Assembly: GCA_951812655.1 (NCBI GenBank)
Contig: OX638319.1
Coordinates: 248,001 to 312,000 of the forward strand
Source of the DNA: an uncultured Candidatus Nitrosopumilus sp.
Lineage (GTDB): Archaea > Thermoproteota > Nitrososphaeria > Nitrososphaerales > Nitrosopumilaceae
Direction: 5' to 3'
Length of the DNA stretch: 64,000 bases
A model generated the notes under the pieces. It was not told where the DNA came from. It ran no database searches and saw only the letters and a program-made list of their open reading frames with translations. Both the position numbers and the translations under genes were made by a program. Shown here piece by piece: positions 41,597-50,306 of this stretch (position 1 is the stretch's first letter; each line of letters opens with the position of its first letter).

Positions 41597-41633
41597 TAAC
41601 GTTATAACCAAAGGAATTCAATAAAAGTTGATC

Positions 41634-41957
41634 ATGGAAGAGGGAGAAAAAAGAATAAAGCAAGAAGATTGTAGTGAGGACACCCTAGGCCCAGGAATTT
41701 TAACATTGACCAACAAACGACTAGCTTTTGATAAGACTAATGCAAGAATAATGGATTTTTCAAAACATTTTGGTGAGACGGTATTAGATATTTCATTAGA
41801 GAATGTAACGAAAACATGGAAAGAGGGACTGTTGATGAAAAAAGTGTGCTTTACTTCAAAAACAGATGAAGGAGAGAAAACCTACAAGTTTGGAGTATTC
41901 AACACAAAGCACTGGCTAAAAGATATCGAGAAACAAATGCTCAATTGCAAAAATTAG
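41634..41957 (+). CDS. Small GRAM/PH-like hypothetical protein
   Basis: About 107 residues from the ATG at 41634 (TTG at 41628 possible). GPGILTLTNKRLAFDKTNAR and a C-terminal FGVFNTKHWLKDIEKQM resemble the GRAM/bacterial PH-like fold (a strand with LTNKRL, then a closing helix). It is soluble. It is wedged between bud32 and kae1 on the opposite strand, and its last bases overlap the kae1 stop. Confidence 0.65.
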   Translation: MEEGEKRIKQEDCSEDTLGPGILTLTNKRLAFDKTNARIMDFSKHFGETVLDISLENVTKTWKEGLLMKKVCFTSKTDEGEKTYKFGVFNTKHWLKDIEKQMLNCKN

Positions 41958-42937
41958 TAGTCAACTTTTACCGAATCCAGTCTCCAGGATTGTCTCACAA
42001 AAGTATCTTTTAACATAGCACCTTGCTTTACTTGAGATTCTAAAAGTCCAGTCCAACAAATTTGACTGCCGCAATCACCAGCATACCGCATAGGAACTGC
42101 ATAGAATTTGCTCCGATGACGCTTACATACATCCTTAAGCATCTCAGACAATCTTTTGTTTGCGGCCACACCTCCAACTATCATCAACTCTTTTTTTTGT
42201 GTGAATGACAGTGCACGCTCCACAGTCTCACTGATCATTGCAAAGGCAGTTTCTTGTAAAGAATAGCACGCATCAGTTTTATTTTTCTCCGCTGCAGATT
42301 TAGTTGCAGACAACAAACCTGAAAAAGAAACATCGTTTCCTTTAACGGAATATGGCAGCGGGACATAGTTAGAAGATGAAGACGCCAATTCCTCAATGTT
42401 TTTTCCACATGGAGAAGCAAATCCAATGGATCTCCCAAATTGATCAAGTAATTGTCCCAAGGTAATATCCAAAGTTTCACCAAAAACCCTCCACTGTTTA
42501 TTGAGAAATGCCAATAACATGGTATGTCCTCCAGACACCAAGAGTACCAATGGGTTGACAGACCCTGTCAGTAATTTTCCCAACTCTATATGACCGATTG
42601 CGTGATTTACAGGGTAAATCGGGATATCATGAAACGAGGCCAAAGATCTTGCGACCACAGCCCCAACACGCAGACAGGGTCCCAAGCCAGGACCTGCAGC
42701 GTATGAGATCATATCAAGATCTTTGATTACAATTTTTGCCTCTTGAAGGCATTCGGATAAAACCATTGAACTGTTCTCGACGTGATGACGAGACGCTTCC
42801 CTGGGATGAATTCCCTCCCCGTCTTCTGGACGATAGATCTTTCGTACATCGGAAAGAATTTTGCCCTTATTTCCAGACTTTTCAAGAATAGCGCAAGAAA
42901 ACGTATGGGCCGTACTTTCAATTCCCAGACCTAGCAT
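41954..42937 (-). CDS. kae1: tRNA N6-threonylcarbamoyladenosine transferase Kae1
   Basis: About 327 residues from the ATG at 42937. It transfers the threonylcarbamoyl group to A37 of ANN-decoding tRNAs. ASKHA-fold motifs: GLGIESTAHTFSCAI at the start, AAGPGLGPCLRVGA, metal-binding NHAIGHIE (two His), VSGGHT, VVGGVAANKRL-type motif (MIVGGVAANKRLSEM) and YAGDCGSQICW with the Asp ligand. It begins just after the ychF-like gene ends, suggesting one transcript. Confidence 0.96.
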   Translation of the reverse strand: MLGLGIESTAHTFSCAILEKSGNKGKILSDVRKIYRPEDGEGIHPREASRHHVENSSMVLSECLQEAKIVIKDLDMISYAAGPGLGPCLRVGAVVARSLASFHDIPIYPVNHAIGHIELGKLLTGSVNPLVLLVSGGHTMLLAFLNKQWRVFGETLDITLGQLLDQFGRSIGFASPCGKNIEELASSSSNYVPLPYSVKGNDVSFSGLLSATKSAAEKNKTDACYSLQETAFAMISETVERALSFTQKKELMIVGGVAANKRLSEMLKDVCKRHRSKFYAVPMRYAGDCGSQICWTGLLESQVKQGAMLKDTFVRQSWRLDSVKVDY

Positions 42938-42938
42938 A

Positions 42939-44126
42939 TCATCCACGACTCAAGGTAGATACTATTTTTATCACGTCACCATTCTTTAGTTTCTGATCAC
43001 CGCTTATCCTTTGCTTAGTTTTACAATCTATTGCATGCAAGAAACCTTTTGCAATGTCGGCGTGTATTAAAGCGGCCAAATCTTTCGCAGTTGAATCCTG
43101 TGGGAGTAGTTTTGCATCTGGCAACACTACACCCTCTTTGTTAATCAGTTTAGTCTCGTCCTCAACAGGGAACACAGTGATGAACTTTAACGAGTCGAAA
43201 ACGGCGGAGTTTAGAATTTTTTGAATGCCAGTTGAACCGATCTTCGAAAAAACAGATTGTACCAGATCCAATGCCTTTTGTTGGGGTGGCAGGATTTCCT
43301 TACCGTCTGCAACTGTAAAGGATTCGTCACCAGAGGAATAATTCACAATTCCAGCTTTTGATGCCTTTCGTAAAAGGAGCTCTGTTTCTGCACTACAAGG
43401 AACAATAACGTCAGAAATCTGTTTTAAAATATCAAGGTCCTGACAAAGATCTGCCTTATTTGCAGCAATAATCATAGGTTTTGTATTACTTCTAAGTTCT
43501 TTTACGAATTTTTCAATATCTTCATCTGCCCACTCTTTGGGGTTTCTAGATACAAGTCCTTGTTTTTGTAACACTTCATGAACCTGAAAATCTTTAATCC
43601 CAAGTCCAGAAAATCGCCTCGCGATACCATCAGTTAGTTTTGCCCTTTTTTGATCTATCTCACGAGTGATCTTATCCCATTCCCTCTTTAGAATATCTAC
43701 AAACCATTGATCAAACTCATCTTTAACGAATTCAATGTCTTCCAAAGGATCATGTGTTCCTATAGGAACGGATTGTCCCTGAATATCAGTAGTACCTGCG
43801 ATGTCAACAACATGAATTAAAACTTCGGCCTGTCTAGCATCATCAAGGAATTGGTTACCCAATCCCTTACCCTCATGTGCACCAGGAACCAATCCAGCCA
43901 CATCAATGATTTTTACTGGAATTAAACGAGTGCCATCAATACAAAGAGGATTATCATGCTGAATTTTAAAATGTGTGCAGGCACATTCAGATTTCACATA
44001 TGCTACGCCCACATTAGGTTCAATTGTGGTAAATGGAAAATTGCCTGTCGCCACAGAAGTTTCAGTTGCAGCAGAAAAAAATGTAGATTTTCCAACATTT
44101 GCCTTTCCAAGTAAACCAATTTGCAA
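42939..44126 (-). CDS. OBG-family GTPase/ATPase (YchF-like)
   Basis: 395 residues from a TTG. P-loop G1 is GKANVGKST (residues 7-15), G3 is [20 protein letters not shown], and G4 is ANKAD. A C-terminal TGS domain ends [15 protein letters not shown]. This is the archaeal/eukaryotic Ola1/YchF branch of OBG proteins, which bind ribosomes and ATP or GTP. It is the first gene of a ychF-kae1 minus-strand unit. Confidence 0.93.
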   Translation of the reverse strand: MQIGLLGKANVGKSTFFSAATETSVATGNFPFTTIEPNVGVAYVKSECACTHFKIQHDNPLCIDGTRLIPVKIIDVAGLVPGAHEGKGLGNQFLDDARQAEVLIHVVDIAGTTDIQGQSVPIGTHDPLEDIEFVKDEFDQWFVDILKREWDKITREIDQKRAKLTDGIARRFSGLGIKDFQVHEVLQKQGLVSRNPKEWADEDIEKFVKELRSNTKPMIIAANKADLCQDLDILKQISDVIVPCSAETELLLRKASKAGIVNYSSGDESFTVADGKEILPPQQKALDLVQSVFSKIGSTGIQKILNSAVFDSLKFITVFPVEDETKLINKEGVVLPDAKLLPQDSTAKDLAALIHADIAKGFLHAIDCKTKQRISGDQKLKNGDVIKIVSTLSRG

Positions 44127-44199
44127 TACTGTAAAACATCCAATTCTACTTATTAGTATTGCAGAAATTGTTTAATCTGATTAAGTATGGTTTTCCATC

Positions 44200-44748
44200 A
44201 TGTCGATAGTGATAACGGGCAATCCAGGGGTAGGCAAACACACAATTGCGAAAGAGATTGCAGGCAAATTAAATCTGCCAACATTAGACATCAACACGAT
44301 TGCAAAAAATTCAGGATTACTTGAAAAAAGCGAGGACACTAATGACGTAGATGTAAAAAAACTGAAAAGAATAATGGGTCAAAAAATATCTGGAGAAAAT
44401 GTCATCGTAGGACATTTGGCGCCATACGTTTTAGATAAAAATCAGGTGACAATTATGATTGTATTAAGAAGAAGCCCGTATGATCTAATCCAAGTTTACA
44501 AAGAAAGAAAATACTCCAACAAGAAAATTAAAGAAAACGCAGGCAGCGAAATATTAGGAGTTATCGCACATGATGCAACTCACACGTTCCAAGAAAAAGT
44601 TTTCCAGATTAAAGTCACTAATCAGAATATTTCAAAAACGGTTGAAAAGTCAATGAACCTAATTCACGGGAATGATAATTCCGACAAAGTAGACTGGCTA
44701 GGACTAGTGACAGACAACGATGACTTGAAAAAGTTTTTTGGTCATTGA
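44200..44748 (+). CDS. AK6/Fap7-type adenylate kinase-like protein
   Basis: 182 residues with Walker A GNPGVGKHT (residues 7-15), an NMP-site region GHLAPYVLD and the LID-like RRSPYDLIQVYKERKY. This small kinase family (archaeal Fap7/AK6) is tied to small ribosomal subunit maturation with S11. A C-terminal extension of about 25 residues carries Asp/Trp-rich sequence. Divergent from ychF across 73 bp. Confidence 0.85.
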   Translation: MSIVITGNPGVGKHTIAKEIAGKLNLPTLDINTIAKNSGLLEKSEDTNDVDVKKLKRIMGQKISGENVIVGHLAPYVLDKNQVTIMIVLRRSPYDLIQVYKERKYSNKKIKENAGSEILGVIAHDATHTFQEKVFQIKVTNQNISKTVEKSMNLIHGNDNSDKVDWLGLVTDNDDLKKFFGH

Positions 44749-44767
44749 TTAAATAACGCATCCAGAT

Positions 44768-46294
44768 TTGTGTAATTACTTGTTTGAGATATCTAAAACG
44801 GATTTAGCCGGAAGGATCGGTACCATGTATACAAATCATGGAAAAATTGAGACGCCGGCATTTGTTCCGGTGATTCATCCGGTAAAACAGACAATCCCAT
44901 CTAAAAAAATTAAAGAGATCGGATTTGATTTGGTTATCACCAACGCATACATTACAAGAAACAGTTACGGAGACAAGGCGATTGATGAAGGAATTCATCA
45001 AATCATAGATTTTGATAAAGGTATAATGACAGATTCTGGAGGATATCAGGTATTAGAGTACGGAGATGTAGAAGTATCACCTCCAGAGATGGCAAGCTTT
45101 GAAAAAGGCATAATGACAGATTTTGCAATACCCCTAGACAAACCTACTGGATACGGCATGCCAATCAAGAAGGCAGAAGCATATGTTAAGCACACACTCA
45201 AAGTTTCAAAGCAAACATTAAGAGATAGCGAGAAAAATGGCCAAATTTGGGTCGGACCAATTCAGGGAGGAGAGCATTTTGAACTCGTTAAAAAATCTAC
45301 AAAAGGTCTGATAGAAATCGGTTATCAGATGCTTGCACTAGGAAGTCCAGTTGAATTCATGGAGTCATATGAGTATAGACTACTGGCACAGATGATTGTT
45401 GCGGCAAAAAAACAAATGCCGCATTCCATTCCGTTACATCTTTTTGGCGCAGGTCATCCACTCACAATACCATTTGCAGTTGCTCTCGGATGCGATACTT
45501 TTGATTCAGCTTCATACATGCTGTATGCCAAACAACTGAGATACATTACAGATGACGGTACACGCTATTTGTCAGACATTACAGTATTCCCATGTAATTG
45601 CGAAATTTGTTCAAAACATACTCCAGATGAATTTCGCCAATTAGAAACAACTGAAAAAATAAATCAGTTGGCAATCCACAACCTTCATGCAATCAAGCTA
45701 GAAGTCGACAAGGTAAAACAATCTATTCACGAAGGCAGACTATGGGAATACGTGATAAAAAAAGCAAGAGCACATCCAAAACTGTTTGAAATGATAGAAG
45801 TGATGACTGAAAATTATGAATTCTTAGGTTTGAGTACACCAAAGTTCAAGGAAAAAGCTATTTTCTTGTATGACAAAGAGGATCAATATCGTCCCGAGGT
45901 CCAATCATTTCATAAAATTGTCAGAGAATTCAAAACAAAAAAGACCAAGGTGGCAGTAATTAAAGAATTCAACACAAAACCAGGCTACCTGTCTCAGCAA
46001 TACATCGGACTTAAAAAGAGAATCAAGGATTTCGAATCGTTTCAAATTTGCCAATACAACCCACAATTAGGACTCATTCCAATTGAGATATCAGACATAT
46101 TTCCAGCTGCACATCATGAGACTTCAAGAATGGAATTCGAACCCAAGGAATTCCCCACATTTGAGAAAACTTGGAAAGAATTTTTTTCAAACAATACTTT
46201 TTCAGAGATCCACTATGACAAAAAGGATGAATTCCTGAGTTACTTTGTTAAAAGTTTGTCAAAAGAGATCAAGAAAAAAACTTTTGTAAAATAA
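44768..46294 (+). CDS. tgtA: Archaeosine tRNA-guanine transglycosylase
   Basis: 508 residues from a TTG at 44768 (TTG at 44780 also possible). It exchanges guanine-15 in the D-loop of archaeal tRNAs for preQ0, the first step to archaeosine. Barrel motifs: TPAFVPVIHPVKQTIPSK, TDSGGYQVLEYGDVEVSP with the catalytic Asp region, and GPIQGGEHFELV. The zinc site is PCNCEICSKHTP with a downstream NLHAIKLE histidine. The part after residue 330 is the archaeal C-terminal region; a full PUA domain is not obvious. Confidence 0.94.
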   Translation: MCNYLFEISKTDLAGRIGTMYTNHGKIETPAFVPVIHPVKQTIPSKKIKEIGFDLVITNAYITRNSYGDKAIDEGIHQIIDFDKGIMTDSGGYQVLEYGDVEVSPPEMASFEKGIMTDFAIPLDKPTGYGMPIKKAEAYVKHTLKVSKQTLRDSEKNGQIWVGPIQGGEHFELVKKSTKGLIEIGYQMLALGSPVEFMESYEYRLLAQMIVAAKKQMPHSIPLHLFGAGHPLTIPFAVALGCDTFDSASYMLYAKQLRYITDDGTRYLSDITVFPCNCEICSKHTPDEFRQLETTEKINQLAIHNLHAIKLEVDKVKQSIHEGRLWEYVIKKARAHPKLFEMIEVMTENYEFLGLSTPKFKEKAIFLYDKEDQYRPEVQSFHKIVREFKTKKTKVAVIKEFNTKPGYLSQQYIGLKKRIKDFESFQICQYNPQLGLIPIEISDIFPAAHHETSRMEFEPKEFPTFEKTWKEFFSNNTFSEIHYDKKDEFLSYFVKSLSKEIKKKTFVK

Positions 46295-46328
46295 AAATAA
46301 GAAAAAAGAATGTGCTAAAAGACTAAGC

Positions 46329-46631
46329 TTACAGTGCTGCGTCTTCTGCCCAACCGTTGATGAAGATACCGTTTTTGTGAAGAGGTACTGGTTGTCCAGC
46401 GGTGTAATTCATTGGTCTCATCCAAAAGATTGATTTTGTTGGGCATACACCTATGCATGCACCATCAGAAATACATCTCTCTGGATAAAATACGAATGCT
46501 TTACCTCTCTTCCAGCCTTCAACAGGTTTTACTCTAAGGACATCGGGACCAAGTGTTGTACAGATTTCTACACATAGTGCACATCCGATACATCTTTGTT
46601 CATCAATGTCTGGAAGTATTGCTATTGGCAT
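46329..46631 (-). CDS. Two-cluster ferredoxin with an Asp in place of one cluster cysteine
   Basis: 100 residues from the ATG at 46631. The first cluster motif, CIGCALCVEIC, is a normal CxxCxxCxxxC. The second, CISDGACIGVCP, has Asp where the second Cys should be (CxxDxxCxxxCP), as in the Pyrococcus-type ferredoxin, which suggests a labile 3Fe/4Fe site. The segment KGxxFVFYPERC between the clusters and an aromatic tail (SIFWMRPMNYTAGQ) are AOA-like. It is an electron carrier in the cytoplasm, for example for oxidoreductases of carbon fixation. Own promoter upstream is likely. Confidence 0.9.
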   Translation of the reverse strand: MPIAILPDIDEQRCIGCALCVEICTTLGPDVLRVKPVEGWKRGKAFVFYPERCISDGACIGVCPTKSIFWMRPMNYTAGQPVPLHKNGIFINGWAEDAAL

Positions 46632-46773
46632 TACAACAATCAATTCTACTGGTGTCTATTTAAACCATGATTGAATATCATAACCCTGTTATGAAATTGA
46701 TCGGCCTAGAAACAAATGCGGATAAGACCACTTTAAAAAATTTAAAAAACAAAAAGATACGTGATGTGCACGT

Positions 46774-46986
46774 TTATTTTCTCATTGCATCAATTTGACC
46801 AGAGGTTACCCAATCGAGTAATTCTGCTGATGATGGATTAAGGTCTGCTTTCTTGTTCATAAGATTGTTAACCCAAATCCAGTTGATTTGGTTCAAAAGG
46901 GGTTTGTTTCCTTCATCGCCTGCACGAGTTTTTGCTACGACAGCTTGATCTTGTTGAGCTATCCACTCATCATAGGTTCTTCCCAT
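46774..46986 (-). CDS. Small conserved-type hypothetical protein
   Basis: 70 residues, starting MGRTYDEWIAQQDQ, with several Trp and Asn residues in the middle (NQINWIWVNNLMNKK) and a closing helix (SAELLDWVTSGQIDAMRK). No membrane span or metal motif. It is monocistronic. I recognise the look of a lineage-specific AOA protein but no function. Confidence 0.65.
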   Translation of the reverse strand: MGRTYDEWIAQQDQAVVAKTRAGDEGNKPLLNQINWIWVNNLMNKKADLNPSSAELLDWVTSGQIDAMRK

Positions 46987-47099
46987 GAGGATCGAATCTT
47001 AGCTTACACTAATTAAAGCTTTTGGAGATTCCATAGTAAGCATAATGATTCAATCTATCCTAACAAGGTTTTAACGTAGATAAAATTTCAACTTAATTC

Positions 47100-48365
47100 T
47101 TGGATGTTAAAGTTTTAGGAGCCGCAAACGAGGTAGGCCGATCAGGATTTTTGGTTAATTGTAATGGTACAAATCTGTTATTGGATTACGGAGTGATGTT
47201 TGGAAGAAGAGGATCACCACCACAATACCCCATACATGTGAAGCCAAAAGACCTAGACGCGGTAATCATCACCCATGCTCATTTAGATCATTCAGGAAAC
47301 GTTCCATCACTGTTTGTAAGCGGCAATACAGATGTCTATGCAACACCACCAACGTTTGATCTTTCAAAATTGTTGATCAACGACATGTTAAAAATAGAAA
47401 AGAATGCTCATCCATTCGATCTGCCAGAACTAAACAACATGATGAAAAACGCAAAGGAAGTGGGTTTTAAGGAAAAAATAACCAAAGGAAACGCAACTTT
47501 CGAATTTAGAAATTCCGGACATGTAATTGGTGGAAGCACCGTGTTGGTGGAATCGCAGGGAAAGAAACTGTTCTATACGGGAGATATCAAAACGAACGGT
47601 TCAAGAATGCTCAAAGAGATGGATTTGGACATAGGAGAAATAGATTTCCTAATCACTGAAAGCACGTATGCAAAAACTGAACAGAAGCCCAGAACCGAAT
47701 CAGAAGCAGAGCTAATAGAATTTGCAAACGAGGTAATGGACAGAAAAGGAATATTATTCATCCCTTCATTTTCGGTTGAGCGCTCTCAGGAAATTGCTTG
47801 CATTTTAAGAAGTGCAAACTTCAAGCACAAGATCATCATGGATGGAATGGCATTAAAAGTAAACGAGATCATGTTTAAACATCCAGAATACCTCAGAGAT
47901 CCAAAAGTATTTTCTGAAGCAATCAAAAGTGCGACGGCGATTAGAGAACATTCAGAAAGAAAGAGAGCGATGGAAGAACCTTGCGTGGTGATTTCACCAG
48001 CAGGAATGCTGGTTGGGGGAAATGCAGTATACTATCTACAGCAACTGTCTTTTGATAGTAATAACGGAATTGCTCTAGTCTCATATCAAGGAGAGGGCAC
48101 ACCAGGAAAGAAACTACTAGATACAGGAATGGTTTCAACCAGAGGCAAAGATCTTCATGTCAAAGCGCAAGTCAAGCAATTCCAATTTTCTGGACATGCA
48201 GACAAAAAAGAGCTGTTTGACATGATAAAAAGAATCAAAGGAAATCCAAAGGTGTGGACTGTACATGGAGATTCTGAATCGTGTGATCTTTTTGCCCAAG
48301 AGATTCATGAGAGATTCGGTTTTGATACGTATGCGCCAGCAGTAAATGATGAAATAACCATCTAA
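47100..48365 (+). CDS. Beta-CASP metallo-beta-lactamase ribonuclease (aCPSF2-like)
   Basis: 421 residues from a TTG. Metal-binding motif 2 is THAHLDHSGNVP, and further histidines are in RNSGHVIGGS. TGDIKTNGSRM carries the Asp ligand, TESTYA is motif 4, and the beta-CASP motifs A-C appear as FIPSFSVERSQE, VVISPAGMLVGG and QFSGHADKKELFD. There is no N-terminal KH domain, so it fits aCPSF2 or RNase J-like proteins rather than aCPSF1. It acts in RNA 3'-end or 5'-3' processing. Confidence 0.88.
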   Translation: MDVKVLGAANEVGRSGFLVNCNGTNLLLDYGVMFGRRGSPPQYPIHVKPKDLDAVIITHAHLDHSGNVPSLFVSGNTDVYATPPTFDLSKLLINDMLKIEKNAHPFDLPELNNMMKNAKEVGFKEKITKGNATFEFRNSGHVIGGSTVLVESQGKKLFYTGDIKTNGSRMLKEMDLDIGEIDFLITESTYAKTEQKPRTESEAELIEFANEVMDRKGILFIPSFSVERSQEIACILRSANFKHKIIMDGMALKVNEIMFKHPEYLRDPKVFSEAIKSATAIREHSERKRAMEEPCVVISPAGMLVGGNAVYYLQQLSFDSNNGIALVSYQGEGTPGKKLLDTGMVSTRGKDLHVKAQVKQFQFSGHADKKELFDMIKRIKGNPKVWTVHGDSESCDLFAQEIHERFGFDTYAPAVNDEITI

Positions 48366-48366
48366 G

Positions 48367-49209
48367 ATGCAAGATTATTCTGTAATTGATGTCGAAAATT
48401 CGATCAATAGTGGACAAGTGTTTCTATGGAGAAAAGACGGAAATTATTGGTTCGGTGTCAATGGTCAAGACATCCTACAAGTAAACAAAACTGGAAAAAT
48501 CAAGTCCTTTCAAGACTACAAGACAGATTTCTTTAGGAAAAAAGACAATATTGAAGAAATTATCAAGACGATTTCAAAAGACAGGACGACAAAAAGAGCA
48601 GTTAAACAATACATCGGATTGAGAATACTTGAACAAGACCCATTTCAATGCTTAATTTCCTTTATCATATCTGCAAATTCAAACATTCAAAAAATTAAGA
48701 ATAGCCTGGAGAAAATATCAGAAAAGTTCGGAACCAGGGTAGAATTTCAAAATAAGGAATTTTTTTTGTTTCCCAAACCTAAGAAACTTGCACAAGCATC
48801 GATTGAGGAAATCAAACAATGCGGAGTAGGATATAGAGCTCAGTTCATCAAAGATGCATCCGCATTAGTTTATCAAAAGAAGATTGATTTTGAACATCTA
48901 AAGAAATGCGAATACAACATAGCAAAAGAGGAAATTTGCTCTATTCCAGGGGTTGGAAACAAAGTTGCAGACTGCGTTTTGTTATTTTCTCTAAACAAGC
49001 TAGAAGCTTTTCCGATAGACAGATGGATAATCAAAATTTTAGAAAAATACTATTCAGAAAAATTTCAGATTGAAACTAAGACCATTACACAAAAACAATA
49101 TGTCATTATGCACGAAAAGATCGTCAAGCATTTTGGACCATTCGCAGGTTATGCACAACAGTTTCTCTTCAAAATGGAAAGAGAGAATAATCAGAAAAAA
49201 TGGCTCTAA
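48367..49209 (+). CDS. ogg: 8-oxoguanine DNA glycosylase/AP lyase (OGG1/AlkA-type HhH-GPD)
   Basis: 280 residues, one base after the nuclease gene. The helix-hairpin-helix is ICSIPGVGNKVADCVLLF with the Schiff-base lysine, and the catalytic Asp sits in AFPIDRWIIKIL. The N-terminal beta domain (GQVFLWRKDGNYWFGV) matches OGG1-type enzymes. It removes oxidised guanine from DNA and nicks the abasic site. Co-transcribed with the upstream gene. Confidence 0.88.
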   Translation: MQDYSVIDVENSINSGQVFLWRKDGNYWFGVNGQDILQVNKTGKIKSFQDYKTDFFRKKDNIEEIIKTISKDRTTKRAVKQYIGLRILEQDPFQCLISFIISANSNIQKIKNSLEKISEKFGTRVEFQNKEFFLFPKPKKLAQASIEEIKQCGVGYRAQFIKDASALVYQKKIDFEHLKKCEYNIAKEEICSIPGVGNKVADCVLLFSLNKLEAFPIDRWIIKILEKYYSEKFQIETKTITQKQYVIMHEKIVKHFGPFAGYAQQFLFKMERENNQKKWL

Positions 49210-49242
49210 ACCCTTAAAATGGCAATTAATTGCTAGGTTTTT

Positions 49243-49317
49243 GGGCCTATAGCTCAGCATGGATAGAGTGTTGGACTTCTAATCCAATGGTCAAGGGATC
49301 GAAGCCCTTTGGGCCCA
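49243..49317 (+). tRNA. tRNA-Arg (UCU)
   Basis: Cloverleaf with acceptor GGGCCTA/TGGGCCC (one G-U) and discriminator A, anticodon stem TTGGA/TCCAA around loop CTTCTAA (anticodon TCT), and a T arm with loop ATCGAAG (a non-standard T-loop start instead of TTC). No intron, no CCA encoded. Confidence 0.92.
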
Positions 49318-49356
49318 CTTAACAAAATTATTATTCTTATTTGAAAGGGGATTTTT

Positions 49357-49707
49357 GTGAAAGATTTAGAATTCAAACTGAGTTCAACTGACATTCATCA
49401 AGGTTCAGAAATCAAAGGAACGATATCAGTCTCATATCCTGGCAGATATGACGGAGTTGTGATAAATACTCAGATTTTGGATTCCAACGAGCACATCATT
49501 TACAAATCATATAACGGAAAAAAAATCTCACAGAATGTTTCTAGATTGTTTATCAACAAGGATGTGATGACAGATGACAAGGCAGAGTTTACTGCTCAGA
49601 TTGATTTTGAGCCAAAGCAGGAATATGAGATAAAATTCAGAGTGTCAATCATAGAGCAACACAAAGAGATTGAAAGTAAGATTATTTTTGGAAAATATTC
49701 TATCTAG
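49357..49707 (+). CDS. Arrestin-like beta-sandwich hypothetical protein
   Basis: 116 residues from a GTG. It reads as an all-beta domain: LEFKLSSTDIHQGSEIKGTI, VSYPGRYDGVVINTQILDSN and EYEIKFRVSIIEQ, with the strand pattern of arrestin/Vps26- or sporulation-M-type folds. No signal peptide. Function unknown; it converges on the plastocyanin-like gene with a 4-bp overlap. Confidence 0.65.
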   Translation: MKDLEFKLSSTDIHQGSEIKGTISVSYPGRYDGVVINTQILDSNEHIIYKSYNGKKISQNVSRLFINKDVMTDDKAEFTAQIDFEPKQEYEIKFRVSIIEQHKEIESKIIFGKYSI

Positions 49708-50165
49708 AACCTGCTTTTCTCTACAACTATCGAGCCAGTCATCCAAGGATGAGGTTGACAATGGTAATGCACTTCTTGTGGTTCTGTAAACAGAAACTCA
49801 TAGGTATCACCAGGTTTAAGAACTCCCGTAGAGCCAAAGTCGCCACTGTATGAATCAGCATGTCTATGATCTGGAGTGACAGTATGTGCAGTGTCATCAC
49901 TGTTTGTCCATATTACATTGTTACTGAACTCCAACAACGCAGTAGCATGATTAGGAACATAGTTGTCATTTCCTTCAATTACGGCACCGGGAACAATATC
50001 TATTATCAAGTCATCTGCGGGATGCAGAATGTGATCAGATACGGATGGCTTAGATAAAGATTCAGGAAGATAAAATGAAGTGTAAAATACAACAGATACG
50101 GACATGCCAATAATTACAGCTATAACACCAATACCATATGCATGGCTTGACATAGAAGAGCTCAC
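49704..50165 (-). CDS. Membrane-anchored plastocyanin-like blue copper protein
   Basis: 153 residues from a GTG at 50165, supported by a TATA box 27 bp before it (ATG at 50153 is the alternative). One N-terminal membrane helix (GIGVIAVIIGMSVSVVFYTSFY) is followed by a cupredoxin domain. The copper ligands are an upstream His in TAHTVTPDH and YHCQPHPWM (Cys, His, Met). It is the third gene after the Rieske/cytochrome b genes on the same strand, so a role as electron carrier between complex III and terminal oxidase or AMO is likely. Ammonia oxidisers of this group use plastocyanin-like proteins instead of cytochrome c. Confidence 0.93.
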   Translation of the reverse strand: MSSSMSSHAYGIGVIAVIIGMSVSVVFYTSFYLPESLSKPSVSDHILHPADDLIIDIVPGAVIEGNDNYVPNHATALLEFSNNVIWTNSDDTAHTVTPDHRHADSYSGDFGSTGVLKPGDTYEFLFTEPQEVHYHCQPHPWMTGSIVVEKSRF

Positions 50166-50187
50166 AATTTTTTAATCGCCCAAGTTC

Positions 50188-50196
50188 TTATAAAGC
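50188..50196 (-). promoter_or_regulatory. TATA box of the plastocyanin-like gene
   Basis: Minus-strand GCTTTATAA is centred 27 bp before the GTG at 50165. This fits leaderless transcription and favours the GTG over the internal ATG as start. Confidence 0.55.
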
Positions 50197-50306
50197 TTGT
50201 TTAGAATTTTTGAAGATATTATCTATCAATAAATATACATCGACTTGCAAAGGAAAAACAAAATAACCTAGAAACCTGCTTGTTTGGACAAATCAGTTTT
50301 ACAGTA

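Noticed and set aside
46691-46798. 35-codon plus-strand frame near the small gene at 46774-46986
   Set aside because: It runs antisense into the end of the better-supported gene, and its sequence is lysine-rich and low complexity.
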